Shown here: in pieces, positions 45,360 to 55,112 of the stretch
Layout: every line of letters begins with the position of its first letter
How positions within the stretch are numbered: the first letter of the stretch is position 1
Assembly (NCBI RefSeq): GCF_013248905.1
Contig: NZ_JABRVS010000001.1
Span: forward strand, 3,658,001 to 3,722,000
DNA: 64,000 bases
Direction of reading: 5' to 3'
Source of the DNA: Shewanella sp. VB17
GTDB lineage: Bacteria; Pseudomonadota; Gammaproteobacteria; Enterobacterales; Shewanellaceae
Position numbers and translations under genes: made by a program
The notes under the pieces: generated by a model
Told to the model about the DNA's origin: nothing
Databases searched by the model: none
The model's input: only the letters and a program-made list of their open reading frames with translations

Positions 45360-46541
45360 TTAATGATTAATCGAAGCCTCTTGCAATACCTGACGAATAA
45401 CTCGACAAGTTAACGCAATTTCAGTTGCTGTTAAGGTGGGATGAACAAGAAACATTAGGCTCGTTTCACCTAATTCTTTCGCGTTACATAATCGAATTTT
45501 AGGACGCCAACCTGTATCATCAAATGCTTTTTCTAAATACACCTCAGAACAACTTCCTTGATATACAGGTACGTTGTTCGCGTTAATGGCTGCTACTATG
45601 TTATCTCTTGTCCACCCCTCTTTAAGAAGATGAGGCTTAATAAACATGTAATGCTTGTACTGTGCATGCTCTATGTAATCAGGTACTTTTATACACTGGA
45701 TAATAGGTAAATCAGACACAGCTAGATCCAATTGTTTAGCATTGGCTTGACGCTTTGCAGTCCAATCACTCATTCGAGTTAATTGTATTCTTCCCACTGC
45801 AGCCTGCATTTCAGTCATGCGCCAATTGGTACCAAAGCTTTCATGCAACCATCGAAAACCTGCTGGGTGTTCCCTATTGTAAACAGCATCGAAGCTTTTA
45901 CCGTGATCTTTATATGACCACATTGTCGACCATAGTGACTTATCATTTGTCGTCACCATACCGCCTTCCCCACCTGTAGTCATGATCTTATCTTGGCAAA
46001 ATGACCAAGCGCCAATATGTCCAATACTGCCCACTGAGCGCCCTTTATACTTGGCTCCATGAGCTTGAGCACAATCTTCAATCACATAGAAACCATGCTT
46101 CTTGCTAAGAGCCATAATGGCATCCATCTCTGCAGGCATACCCGCTAAATGAACGACGATCACAGCTTTAGTATTTGGAGTCAATACAGTTTCAATAGTA
46201 TCAGCAGTAATATTTTGACTATTTAAATCAACATCTGCAAAAACAGGAATAGCACCACTGGTCACGATTGAAGAGGCTGAAGCTAAAAAAGTACGAGGAG
46301 TGGTGACCACTTCGTCTCCGATGCCGATATCTAAAGCTTTTAAGGCGATATCTAAAGCTAATGTGCCATTGCTCAAGGTAATTGCATAATCAGTACCAGC
46401 AAAAGTAGCAAATTCTTTTTCAAATTCACGACATTCAGTGCCAGTCCAATAGTTCACTTTATTTGATAATATAACGCGGCTAACCGCATTAGCCTCATCT
46501 TGTGTAAAAGACGGCCAAGGTGAAAATGAGGAATTGAGCAC
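45360..46541 (-). CDS. PLP-dependent sugar aminotransferase (DegT/PglE-like)
   Basis: 393 residues. It starts at GTG with TAGGAG seven bases upstream. DegT fold: TLSNGTLALDIALKAL, VIEDCAQAHGAKYKG, and the PLP lysine in SFCQDKIMTTGGEGG (Lys185). It would aminate the 4-keto-6-deoxy sugar from the WbpM/PglF-like dehydratase. The acetyltransferase and initiating transferase genes directly precede it. Confidence 0.87.
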   Translation of the reverse strand: MLNSSFSPWPSFTQDEANAVSRVILSNKVNYWTGTECREFEKEFATFAGTDYAITLSNGTLALDIALKALDIGIGDEVVTTPRTFLASASSIVTSGAIPVFADVDLNSQNITADTIETVLTPNTKAVIVVHLAGMPAEMDAIMALSKKHGFYVIEDCAQAHGAKYKGRSVGSIGHIGAWSFCQDKIMTTGGEGGMVTTNDKSLWSTMWSYKDHGKSFDAVYNREHPAGFRWLHESFGTNWRMTEMQAAVGRIQLTRMSDWTAKRQANAKQLDLAVSDLPIIQCIKVPDYIEHAQYKHYMFIKPHLLKEGWTRDNIVAAINANNVPVYQGSCSEVYLEKAFDDTGWRPKIRLCNAKELGETSLMFLVHPTLTATEIALTCRVIRQVLQEASINH

Positions 46542-46563
46542 AACGAACTCCTAAATTACAAAA

Positions 46564-47193
46564 TTAAAGTAATGAGGTGGATTGTTTCGCAGGCGAACCA
46601 ACCACCATAATATTATCTATCGTTGAATGAATAACAGTTGAACCAGCTCCAACGATAACATTCGCACCTATTTTTAAACACTGAATAACGCAAGCACCCA
46701 ATCCAACCCAAGTGCAAGTACCCACGCTAACCGCACCCGCTAAATTAGCACCTGGACTAATATGTACTCCATCAGCCAATTTGCAATCGTGATCAACGGT
46801 AGCAGCCGTATTAATAATATTCGCTCGCCCTAGAGTAGCAAAAGCGCTTAACACCGCACCAGCCATAACCACGCTGCCCGGTTTTATCGAAGCAAACTGG
46901 CTCACAATCGCCTTAGGATGAATTAACGTCGCCATAATTGCACCAGCATTTTCCAACGTGGTTTGTTTTGCTAAACGGGTTTGATTATGCCCGATACCGA
47001 CGATGACAGCGCTAAAGCTTTGCACACTTGCCAATAAGGTATCTGTATTACCGGATATAGGCCAAGTTTCAAGTTGTTGTAACTCAGGGTAACAGTCATC
47101 AAAGAATTGAATTGATTCAAAGCCATTAACTAATGCAATATCGGCCAATACTTTACCATGACCACTCGCACCAAGAATGGCTAAAGACTTCAT
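46564..47193 (-). CDS. Sugar N-acetyltransferase (PglD/NeuD family)
   Basis: 209 residues. N-terminal Rossmann-like part SLAILGASGHGKVLADI, then a left-handed beta-helix of hexapeptide repeats (about 90-200). The catalytic His lies in NTAATVDHDCKLADGVHISPG. It acetylates the 4-amino group of the UDP-sugar using acetyl-CoA. It overlaps the previous gene by ATGA. Confidence 0.87.
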   Translation of the reverse strand: MKSLAILGASGHGKVLADIALVNGFESIQFFDDCYPELQQLETWPISGNTDTLLASVQSFSAVIVGIGHNQTRLAKQTTLENAGAIMATLIHPKAIVSQFASIKPGSVVMAGAVLSAFATLGRANIINTAATVDHDCKLADGVHISPGANLAGAVSVGTCTWVGLGACVIQCLKIGANVIVGAGSTVIHSTIDNIMVVGSPAKQSTSLL

Positions 47194-47789
47194 AATGGTT
47201 TATTTCCTTTAAAAGGTTCTATAGTTGCGTGCCCTTCAGCTGAGATCCCTTCTTTAACAAATACCTTTTTAACTGTCAGCAACAGTATTTTGATATCTAA
47301 CCAAAAAGATTGATTCTCGACATACCAAACATCCAATTTAAATTTTTGATCCCAGCTAATCGCATTGCGGCCATTTACCTGTGCCCAACCCGTGATTCCA
47401 GGGCGAACATTGTGACGCTTAGCTTGCGCTTTATTGTATAAAGGTAAATATTCGATCAACAGAGGCCTAGGCCCAACTAAACTCATATCACCTTTAAGCA
47501 CGTTCCACAGTCCTGGCAGCTCATCAAGACTCGATGACCTTAACTTCTTACCGAACAGTGTTAATCGTTCTGTATCTGGTAAAGTGTTCCCTCGACAATC
47601 GACAGCATCTTTCATGCTTCTAAACTTTAGCATTTTAAAAGTCTGGCCATGTAAGCCCGGTCTATGTTGTTTAAATAGAACAGGCTTGCCTAAATGAGAC
47701 TCCACTTTTCGATAAATAATAAAGAGAATGGGAGAAAAAAATATTAATGCTGTGAATGAAATTACAATATCAAACAAACGTTTAATCAT
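47190..47789 (-). CDS. Initiating phosphoglycosyl transferase (PglC type)
   Basis: 199 residues from the ATG at 47789, chosen over 47798 for its AGGA at proper spacing. It is the small single-domain form with one membrane anchor (RLFDIVISFTALIFFSPILF). KMLKFRSMKDA, ELPGLWNVLKGDMSLVGPRPLL and VRPGITGWAQVNGRN follow. It moves a phospho-sugar, likely diacetylbacillosamine, onto undecaprenyl phosphate, which starts the repeat unit. It overlaps the GT4 gene by 8 bp. Confidence 0.9.
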   Translation of the reverse strand: MIKRLFDIVISFTALIFFSPILFIIYRKVESHLGKPVLFKQHRPGLHGQTFKMLKFRSMKDAVDCRGNTLPDTERLTLFGKKLRSSSLDELPGLWNVLKGDMSLVGPRPLLIEYLPLYNKAQAKRHNVRPGITGWAQVNGRNAISWDQKFKLDVWYVENQSFWLDIKILLLTVKKVFVKEGISAEGHATIEPFKGNKPL

Positions 47790-49008
47790 CAGTTGCATCC
47801 TGTAATGTCTTCTCTAACTTAGCAGCCATTATATTCCTAGAAAAATGATTGTATGCGAGTTCCACGCATTGCTTTTTAGCATAAGAATAAGCAATATCCT
47901 CATTTAAAAATTTTGATATTTGATGTGCAGACTTGGTATAGTCATCAGAATCAAGAACAATACCACAATTATATTTATCAATAAATTCTTTTTGCCAACC
48001 GCCATAGTTTATCGCTATTGGTGTAACAGAAGCTAATGCATCAAACAATTTATTGGCAGAATTGTGCCACATTTCAGGTATAGGACCAAATAACGATAAC
48101 GCTAAATCTGCTGCTGAAAGTAACTTGATTATTTCAGTCTTCGGTACTGGAGGTAAAATGTACAAATTTATTTGATACACTCCCAATTCCTTAGCTTTAG
48201 CGATTACCTGCTCTTTCATCATTCCATCGCCAATAGCAACGAAGCACACGTCTGACATCTCGTTCTGCATTTCATTTGCTAAAAAGACCAAATATTCAAC
48301 ATTATTAATCAAACCAAATGTGCCGGTATACACCACTAATTTACGATCACCTACAAATGAAAGATGCTCATCTTTATAACGAATACCAATTGACGCATCA
48401 ACGTCAAACAAATCAGTATCACAACTATTAGTAGCTAAAGTAACACGGCTTTCATCTACACCATGCCGAACGATACCAGCACACATTCCAGGAGATAAGC
48501 CTACAACACGAGAGGAGTTTTTATAAGTATATGCTTCAAACCATTCAGCAAGTTTAATCACAACAGGGTTTTTAATCGCACCAACAGCAACCGGAAGTTC
48601 AGGCCACAAATCTCTAACTTCGAATACCAGCGGTTTATTTTTTATTTTAGAATAGACCAAACCTGGCACAGCAATTGTTAAAGGTGTACTTGTAGCAAGA
48701 ACAACATCGACCTTCAAGGATAAGGATTTTAATGTAGAAAAAATAGCAAATTTTACAAACTTAAATATTCGTTTAATAAAGGAGTCTTTATTCGAATATG
48801 CTAAATGCAAAACATGAAGTTTAATCCCTTCTATATGAATAACGTTCCAGCCTTTACTAAAACTATATTCTGATGATAAAAGAGCTGAAGTCGTGACAAA
48901 AGTCACAGAATGCCCATGTTCAACAAAACGTTTGGCCATTTCATAAGAACGAGTACCCGCATTTGAATTCGGTGTCGCAAAATATTGATGTAGATATAAA
49001 ATATTCAT
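47782..49008 (-). CDS. Glycosyltransferase, family 4 (GT-B fold)
   Basis: 408 residues from MNILYLHQYF at 49008; a start at 49020 is also possible. It has GTRSYEMAKRFVEHGHSVTFVT (N-terminal acceptor domain), VRDLWPELP, VVGLSPGM and the C-terminal donor domain VVYTGTFG-LINNVEYLV and IGDGMMKEQV. It is related to the WbuB/PglA-type enzymes that extend the first lipid-linked sugar, fitting its place next to the initiating transferase. Confidence 0.87.
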   Translation of the reverse strand: MNILYLHQYFATPNSNAGTRSYEMAKRFVEHGHSVTFVTTSALLSSEYSFSKGWNVIHIEGIKLHVLHLAYSNKDSFIKRIFKFVKFAIFSTLKSLSLKVDVVLATSTPLTIAVPGLVYSKIKNKPLVFEVRDLWPELPVAVGAIKNPVVIKLAEWFEAYTYKNSSRVVGLSPGMCAGIVRHGVDESRVTLATNSCDTDLFDVDASIGIRYKDEHLSFVGDRKLVVYTGTFGLINNVEYLVFLANEMQNEMSDVCFVAIGDGMMKEQVIAKAKELGVYQINLYILPPVPKTEIIKLLSAADLALSLFGPIPEMWHNSANKLFDALASVTPIAINYGGWQKEFIDKYNCGIVLDSDDYTKSAHQISKFLNEDIAYSYAKKQCVELAYNHFSRNIMAAKLEKTLQDATDD

Positions 49009-49042
49009 AACCCAACACATTTAGATAATTAACAAAAATAAA

Positions 49043-49823
49043 TTATAATTTAGTAAAACCAGAAATAAAGGTCAAAAATGCTTTAGTTCTCCCACCATAT
49101 GAGTAAAATAATTTTGGTCTTTTAATGAAAAAAGGCAATAGAATAAACCAGCCCCAGCGACCAAAGACTCTTCTAAATACAACTCCTCTTGCGAACATGC
49201 TGTTTTCTGTCACAGTACCGCCTGAAGACTCCAACGGGTGTTTACATATAACTATAGGGATAAATTGTATTTTCAAGCCATTCTTAATACAATCCGATAG
49301 AAATACGGCCTCATCACCAATAGGTATATTGGCTCCCGCACCCATATCTTCAGCAAAACGGATAGTGTTATAGCACTCACGTTTAAGACTAATTTCAATA
49401 GTACCTACTGACAATATATTAAAATAATTCCTATTTATCTTTGACTGAGGGAAGCTCCCTCTAGGATTCCCTTCTAAATCATTAACGATAAAGGTAACAA
49501 CTTCATTAGCTGTTTCGCTATGAGATTTTAAAATAGAGGAAAAAATATTTTTTTCTAAAATAATATCGTCATCACAAAAGTAAACAATATCAGAGGAAGC
49601 CTTGTCTAATAAAAAGTTTCTGCTTTTAGTTACACCTTTAGAACTTAAGGCATAGTAAACAACATCATTTCGGTTTAAAAAATTCAAATCTGACAATTCA
49701 ATATCTAAGGAGGATTGATGACCAATTAAATATCTGACACCATGCTCTTTTTTCAATAACACGTTCTGTAAATTTTTAATTCTGTTCCCATACGTTGATA
49801 TTAAAACATCTATTTTTTTTCAT
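49043..49823 (-). CDS. Glycosyltransferase, family 2, with the frame broken by an A8 tract at codons 2-4
   Basis: The open frame from a GTG at 49762 lacks the GT2 start. Upstream in the same frame the sequence reads KKIDVLISTYGNRIKNLQN, the missing N-terminal strand. It joins an ATG at 49823 with AAGGG upstream only if the A8 run (49813-49820) counts seven. As given, the ATG frame stops after 15 codons. The rest is normal GT2: SSDIVYFCDDDIILEKN as metal site and GDEAVFLSDCIKNG near the acceptor site. Options are a phase-variable gene, slippage during transcription, or a sequencing error. Confidence 0.72.
49813..49820. repeat. A8/T8 homopolymer directly after a start codon
   Basis: Eight A residues on the coding (minus) strand follow the ATG at 49823-49821. 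A length of seven would put the start in frame with the glycosyltransferase. Confidence 0.8.
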
Positions 49824-49930
49824 AATTAACCCTTGATATTATTACTTACTTCTATCTACAACATACTAAAAACATCTTGCTTAGTAATTAAAAAGAAGAA
49901 AACAAGTAATTAGCATAAGCATACTCACCC

Positions 49931-51043
49931 TTAGATAATATGGTTACTTTTATCACGTAAGGAAATATTATATATGTAGATAACAACAACAATACCAAAT
50001 AATTCTTTTTTATCTATAAGATATTGAAATAAGTAATAAATTGGGAATATATAAAAAACAATAAAAGCAGACTGCAATCTAAAAAAGAAACCGTATTTCG
50101 AAGACAATATAATAAACCAATAAGATACAATCCAAATGACTATTGATAAATCAAAATAACTCCTAAACAGAACAGAATTAATATAAGTAGTAATTGGCTT
50201 TCTTTTTATATAAACAAACCAAAACAACATATATATTGGTAAATAATACAACTTGGAAAACGTATTAACCAACGATACTCCTGTTGCATATTCACTATTA
50301 AGGTAATGAGCATATCTTGAAAATAATAGTTCAACAACAAAAGGGATGAATTTAATTAATGAAGCGTAAACAAATGGTATTACACAAAATAATGCCAACA
50401 ATTTCCTTTTTGATAAACCCAACATTAATTTCATTGGTATCATTAATAAACAAACTACTGATGAAAAATGAGATAATATAGCCAAAATACCAAAAGAGGC
50501 TGATTTAATATATTTAGATTCCGCTAAATATATGAAAACCAAAGGAAAGCACATTATACCCATATATGCTCTCAACCCATTCATTTGATTATGGTATATA
50601 CCTGTAACAGTAAAAAACAAAAAAAACACTATTGATATTTTAAAACCAGCCTTTCTTAATTTAAACAGCATCAATGAAAATAAAATTGTGTTAAACAATG
50701 TGGAAAAATAAAATATCGATTGTTCTCCGAGTTGATTATTGATTATTGCTTTATACATATAGTAAAAAACCAACTCTCCTTTTCTGTAATATAAATCAAT
50801 TGATTCTGGACTTGAATAATAATTCCTATATGAAAAATAATCAGTTCCTACATTATATTGAGTAGCAGGAAACAAAAAGTAAAAAAACAAAACAGGAGAC
50901 CATATGACCAACAAAACCATAATGCTAGTCGATTTGTAAAATCGTTCTTCAATAATAAAATACAATGTAATTCCGAATAATAAAAGCAAATAAATCAAAA
51001 AGACACCTATATAATATATATTAAAAAACGAAAATTCTGGCAA
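49931..51043 (-). CDS. O-antigen polymerase, EpsG/Wzy type
   Basis: 370 residues with about ten membrane spans. YNVGTDYFSYRNYYSS near residue 65 is the hallmark of the EpsG family (vGtDy-x2-Y). The frame begins at TTG 51043, and there is no better start. It would polymerise the repeat units in the periplasm for the Wzx/Wzy/Wzz/Wza pathway in this cluster. It is very AT-rich, as usual for wzy genes. Confidence 0.8.
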   Translation of the reverse strand: MPEFSFFNIYYIGVFLIYLLLLFGITLYFIIEERFYKSTSIMVLLVIWSPVLFFYFLFPATQYNVGTDYFSYRNYYSSPESIDLYYRKGELVFYYMYKAIINNQLGEQSIFYFSTLFNTILFSLMLFKLRKAGFKISIVFFLFFTVTGIYHNQMNGLRAYMGIMCFPLVFIYLAESKYIKSASFGILAILSHFSSVVCLLMIPMKLMLGLSKRKLLALFCVIPFVYASLIKFIPFVVELLFSRYAHYLNSEYATGVSLVNTFSKLYYLPIYMLFWFVYIKRKPITTYINSVLFRSYFDLSIVIWIVSYWFIILSSKYGFFFRLQSAFIVFYIFPIYYLFQYLIDKKELFGIVVVIYIYNISLRDKSNHII

Positions 51044-51052
51044 TACAAATAT

Positions 51053-52231
51053 TTATTTTACCATATTAGGATAGTTGATTATCTTTTTATTTTTAGATAT
51101 GTCAGCTTCGCACTTTACTTTGGCTTCAACAACATCATTGACATCATTTAAAATACGAACATTACTTGAAGACAGTTTATTAACTACTCGCTTTAGAAGC
51201 ACTGAAAAAACCCAACTCATTTCTTTAAACAGTGATTTTATAACATTAAATAACAATGGGAGATAACCATTGTTTTTCGATAAAAACTTAACACTATCGA
51301 AGGTTAATTTTCTATATTGAGGATAATAAATAAAACAACGTAAATACAGGATTGAATAATTAATATCATTCTGTTTCACATCAATCTGCTCTAAAGCCTT
51401 AAGGAATGAATAAGACCAGACAGTTGGGACACTATAGAATTCAGGAATACGTTCATCCCAAACTAAATTTTTAAACGCACCTATGTGAGGATTATCTCTT
51501 AGCTTTCCAGTGTGCTTTCCTTTTGCGCTCAAGCCAGACGTACTTACACCAGAAGCACCAGGAACCACAATAGGGTAATCAATTAAATATGAACTTAATG
51601 ATTCATAAGATATTAATGTTGAACTATAAATATCTGGACTAACACCTCCAAATAATTTCCCATATTTAGTTATTATCCGCTCTGCTAATTTTCTAGAAAT
51701 CATACCTGAATATGCTCGAGGCATATTTAACACCCCACGACCAAAATCATTTAATGCCTCATCCAGAGCTTTTTTAGTATCATGTTTAACTACAAGTCCA
51801 GTATACTCAGCAATGTTTAAGGTACCAGAAAAAACATTTCCTTTATGTCGATGTTTAAAATCGGGCCAGAAATAAGTAACTGGAAATGAAAATCTGACAG
51901 ATTCGACGCAATTATCATTAGCCCAATTAGCAACATCTATGACATTGTCAGTAACAAAGTCATCATCTCCTAAAAAAACAAGGAATTCGCCCGACGCATT
52001 TTTCAAACCGTAATTAAAATTATCAACAACAGATAGTCCTTCACCTGGTTTAACAAGCTTAATTTGATTTTTATCTTTATGCGTATGACAGTAGTTATCA
52101 AGTAAATTGTTATTACTGGTATCAGATATTACAATCTCAATATCTTTCGATATTGATAATAGTGATGCAATTGTTTTTACAGCATATTTAAATCTATTAT
52201 GAGTTGGTACTATAAATGAAATGAGTGGCAT
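51053..52231 (-). CDS. Glycosyltransferase, family 2
   Basis: 392 residues. SFIVPTHNRFKYAVKTIASLL at the N-terminus, EIVISDTSNNN, and the metal site LVFLGDDDFVTDNV near residue 95 give a GT2 assignment. The C-terminal 120 residues are not typical and hold no clear motif. It lies 10 bp before the polymerase. Confidence 0.82.
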   Translation of the reverse strand: MPLISFIVPTHNRFKYAVKTIASLLSISKDIEIVISDTSNNNLLDNYCHTHKDKNQIKLVKPGEGLSVVDNFNYGLKNASGEFLVFLGDDDFVTDNVIDVANWANDNCVESVRFSFPVTYFWPDFKHRHKGNVFSGTLNIAEYTGLVVKHDTKKALDEALNDFGRGVLNMPRAYSGMISRKLAERIITKYGKLFGGVSPDIYSSTLISYESLSSYLIDYPIVVPGASGVSTSGLSAKGKHTGKLRDNPHIGAFKNLVWDERIPEFYSVPTVWSYSFLKALEQIDVKQNDINYSILYLRCFIYYPQYRKLTFDSVKFLSKNNGYLPLLFNVIKSLFKEMSWVFSVLLKRVVNKLSSSNVRILNDVNDVVEAKVKCEADISKNKKIINYPNMVK

Positions 52232-52260
52232 TGTTTTCTACAGTATAGTTATTAAAATTA

Positions 52261-53268
52261 TTAATCAAGCTCTTTTTGAACATAATTAAGCGTAAGTAAG
52301 AGCTCTTTAATACCTTCTACATCTAAACGATTTGTACTATGAGATGTGTAATCTTCGACTTTATTTAAATCGACTTCACCTTCTAAGATATATTTATCAT
52401 AATTTAAATCTCTATTATCTGCTGGAATACGGTAATACTTCCCCATATCCTCAGCTTTTACCATTTCTTCTCTTGAAACTAATGATTCGAATAGTTTCTC
52501 ACCATGCCGAGTACCAATAATTTTTGTGCTAATTTCTTTTCCACACAATCCCATAATAGCTTTAGCTAAATCTTCAATTGTTGAAGCTGGAGCTTTTTGA
52601 ACAAATATATCCCCTTGCTTTCCATTTTCAAAAGCATGCAATACTAGATCAACAGAATCCTCAAGTGACATTAAAAACCGGGTCATCTTAGGATCGGTAA
52701 TTGTCAAAGGTAACCCAGCTTTTATTTTTTCAAAAAAAAGTGGAATGACAGACCCTCTTGATGCCATAACATTACCGTATCGTGTAGAACATAAAACAGG
52801 TCCGCCTTCTGGTATCAGCCTAGATTTAGCTACAATAACTTTTTCAGCCATTGCTTTAGAAATTCCCATCGCATTAATTGGATATACAGCCTTATCAGTA
52901 CTAAGTAGAATGACACGTTTAACTTTGTTGGCAATAGCAGCATTTATCGTGTTTTCTGTTCCAATAACATTCGTTTTAACTGCTTCCATCGGATAAAATT
53001 CACATGATGGAACTTGCTTTAATGCTGCAGCATGAAAAACATAATCAACACCAATCATTGCCTGTGCAATACTGTTATAATCGCGCGTATCGCCAATAAC
53101 AAATTTCAATTTGTCATTTGAAAGACTAATTCTCATGTCTTCTTGTTTTTTTTCATCACGACTAAATACTATAATTTGCTTTACATCTGTTTTAAGAAAT
53201 CTTTTTAATACAGTATTCCCAAATGACCCTGTACCACCAGTTATTAATAACGTCTTATTTTTGAACAT
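52261..53268 (-). CDS. UDP-GlcNAc C4,6-dehydratase of the FnlA/WbjB/CapE type
   Basis: 335 residues from the ATG at 53268; the in-frame start at 53307 would add 13 residues that overlap the previous gene. LLITGGTGSFGNTVLKRFL is the NAD site. HAAALKQVPSCEFYPMEAVKTN, LSTDKAVYPINAMGISKAM and YYRIPADNRDLNYDKY match FnlA-type enzymes, which start UDP-N-acetyl-L-fucosamine synthesis. No FnlB or FnlC homologue is in the window, so the keto-sugar probably goes to one of the nearby aminotransferases instead, or is completed by genes elsewhere. Confidence 0.87.
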   Translation of the reverse strand: MFKNKTLLITGGTGSFGNTVLKRFLKTDVKQIIVFSRDEKKQEDMRISLSNDKLKFVIGDTRDYNSIAQAMIGVDYVFHAAALKQVPSCEFYPMEAVKTNVIGTENTINAAIANKVKRVILLSTDKAVYPINAMGISKAMAEKVIVAKSRLIPEGGPVLCSTRYGNVMASRGSVIPLFFEKIKAGLPLTITDPKMTRFLMSLEDSVDLVLHAFENGKQGDIFVQKAPASTIEDLAKAIMGLCGKEISTKIIGTRHGEKLFESLVSREEMVKAEDMGKYYRIPADNRDLNYDKYILEGEVDLNKVEDYTSHSTNRLDVEGIKELLLTLNYVQKELD

Positions 53269-53269
53269 A

Positions 53270-53785
53270 TTATTCTCTATTCTTAATGAATTTTGCAGGA
53301 ACACCACCTACGATAGTATTTCCTTTAACATTTTTTGTAACAATAGAATTTGCGGCAATAATTGCCCCATCTTCAATGCAAACTCCTGCAATAACTGTAC
53401 AGTTAGCTCCAATCCAGACATTGTTCCCTATAACAATTTTTGCATCAATTAATTTTTGTTCTCGCATTGGTTTATGCATTGATACTCCATGTGTGAATGC
53501 AACAATGCAACAACCAGGAGCAATCATTACATCTTCACCAATAACAATACCTAACTCAGATCCATTTAATGAGCAATTATTCGATACCGAAGAGTTTTTA
53601 CCTATTTTTATGTTTCCAAGTAATAGAACATTTCTGAAGATTCTAACTTTATAATCAAAATTAAATCCTAAATAATTATAAGTAAACCTTCTTAATTCAC
53701 ATGTAAAACGATCATTCGGTAGCGTTGCTAGTAAAGCGGTAAGACATTCTATAAAAAATAACTTTATACTTCTTAATTTATTCAT
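53270..53785 (-). CDS. Hexapeptide-repeat acyltransferase
   Basis: 171 residues of the left-handed beta-helix acyltransferase family (WbbJ/maltose-acetyltransferase type). It has VMIAPGCCIVAFTHGVS with the catalytic His, and the repeats NVWIGANCTVIAGVCIEDGAIIAANSIV. It probably O-acetylates the repeat unit. It begins inside the flippase stop region and ends one base before the dehydratase start. Confidence 0.85.
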   Translation of the reverse strand: MNKLRSIKLFFIECLTALLATLPNDRFTCELRRFTYNYLGFNFDYKVRIFRNVLLLGNIKIGKNSSVSNNCSLNGSELGIVIGEDVMIAPGCCIVAFTHGVSMHKPMREQKLIDAKIVIGNNVWIGANCTVIAGVCIEDGAIIAANSIVTKNVKGNTIVGGVPAKFIKNRE

Positions 53786-55112
53786 TAATAATTCCTACAA
53801 TAACAAAAAAACTACAAATAATAACTAAAGCTATTATTGTATTTTTTAACGCTGACAATGCAATTAGACCAATTTTTTTATTTAGTAACATTCTCCACCA
53901 ACAAGCGATTGAAATAACAAGAAAATAGATACTATATGACCAGCATATTAGATCAATACGTTCATACATTGAAAATACACCAACAAAAAATAAAACAGTT
54001 AGAGCTGTTATAACTGACAAACAAGCTTGAAACTTAAAATCTTCAACAACCAGCATTAATACAACTGGAATGTATCCAATTGCTCCAATTAGCATTCCTG
54101 GCATTAATATTTTTACGAATGATGATATTAGTAATAAATCAGCATGTTCACCTAACCAATATGTTAAAAAATCAAGCCTAAACATCCATAATATTAATGA
54201 AGGCACTACAGTTACGATCATCATTACGATTACAAAATAATCAACTTGTTTGAAGTGAATAATTTTCGAATTAAGTTCAACAATTATTTTTGGTTGGAAA
54301 AATTGTTTTACAGGTCCGGCCAGTGCTAATATCGGTGTCATACAAAATGAAAAAGCCAAAAAATAAGGGACTAGATGTGATGGTGATAAAAATGATGTCA
54401 CTATAACCTTATCTAATTGCATCACACCCGCCGCAGCAAGACTCGTTACGATGAGTGGTTTGCCTCTGCTGACTAAACTAAGACAGCCTTCTAAAGTAAC
54501 TTTATTAATGTGATTGAAAAGCGTTCTTATTTTATAGCTAACCATTAATCTTATAAATATAAAGTTTATAATTGATACTACAAGTTGAACTTCAATAAAT
54601 GTAGAAATGCTTTTATCAACATGCTGCAAATAAAATAAAGTAATATATGCTCGAGAAACAACACTAATAAATTGTAGTGAGCTACTTGTTTTATATTTTT
54701 GCTTGGCCATTAAAGCTGAAAATGAAATGTTTTGTACCGTCAACACAAAAAATAAGACAAGTAATAAAAAAACATCAAAAACTGAAACAACATTACCAGC
54801 TAAAAAAAAACAAAATGGAATAACAATAGGGATGAGTATAATGTAAAAAAGAAATATTATTAATTCAGCATTTTTTATCTTTATTATTGGATTTTCATCT
54901 TTAAGAGCTAAATCTCTACCGACTAATGTTGCCATACCTAAATCAAGAGTTAAGAGTAAAGACTGTAAGGATAATATTAATGCAACAATACCAAATAAAT
55001 GCTGACCTAATACTTCATTAAATAATGGTAAAAAATAAACACCGACTAAAATCCCACCAGTCTTACTTGTAAAAATAAAAAATAAATTGATGATATTTGT
55101 TTTAGATTTCAT
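53778..55112 (-). CDS. Wzx-type O-antigen flippase
   Basis: 444 residues with about twelve membrane spans, low GC. The start KTNIINLFFIFTSKTGGILVGVYF and middle LDKVIVTSFLSPSHLVPYFLAFSF fit the polysaccharide-transport (RfbX) family. It overlaps the preceding aminotransferase-like gene by 11 bp and the acyltransferase gene by 8 bp. It pairs with the EpsG-type polymerase in the same operon. Confidence 0.85.
   Translation of the reverse strand: MKSKTNIINLFFIFTSKTGGILVGVYFLPLFNEVLGQHLFGIVALILSLQSLLLTLDLGMATLVGRDLALKDENPIIKIKNAELIIFLFYIILIPIVIPFCFFLAGNVVSVFDVFLLLVLFFVLTVQNISFSALMAKQKYKTSSSLQFISVVSRAYITLFYLQHVDKSISTFIEVQLVVSIINFIFIRLMVSYKIRTLFNHINKVTLEGCLSLVSRGKPLIVTSLAAAGVMQLDKVIVTSFLSPSHLVPYFLAFSFCMTPILALAGPVKQFFQPKIIVELNSKIIHFKQVDYFVIVMMIVTVVPSLILWMFRLDFLTYWLGEHADLLLISSFVKILMPGMLIGAIGYIPVVLMLVVEDFKFQACLSVITALTVLFFVGVFSMYERIDLICWSYSIYFLVISIACWWRMLLNKKIGLIALSALKNTIIALVIICSFFVIVGIINE

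Noticed and set aside
52261..53268. PseB (pseudaminic acid) assignment for the dehydratase
   Set aside because: Motifs such as AALKQVPSCEFYPMEAVKTN and the RIPADNRDLNYDKY tail fit FnlA/CapE better, and no PseC, F, G, H or I genes are present.
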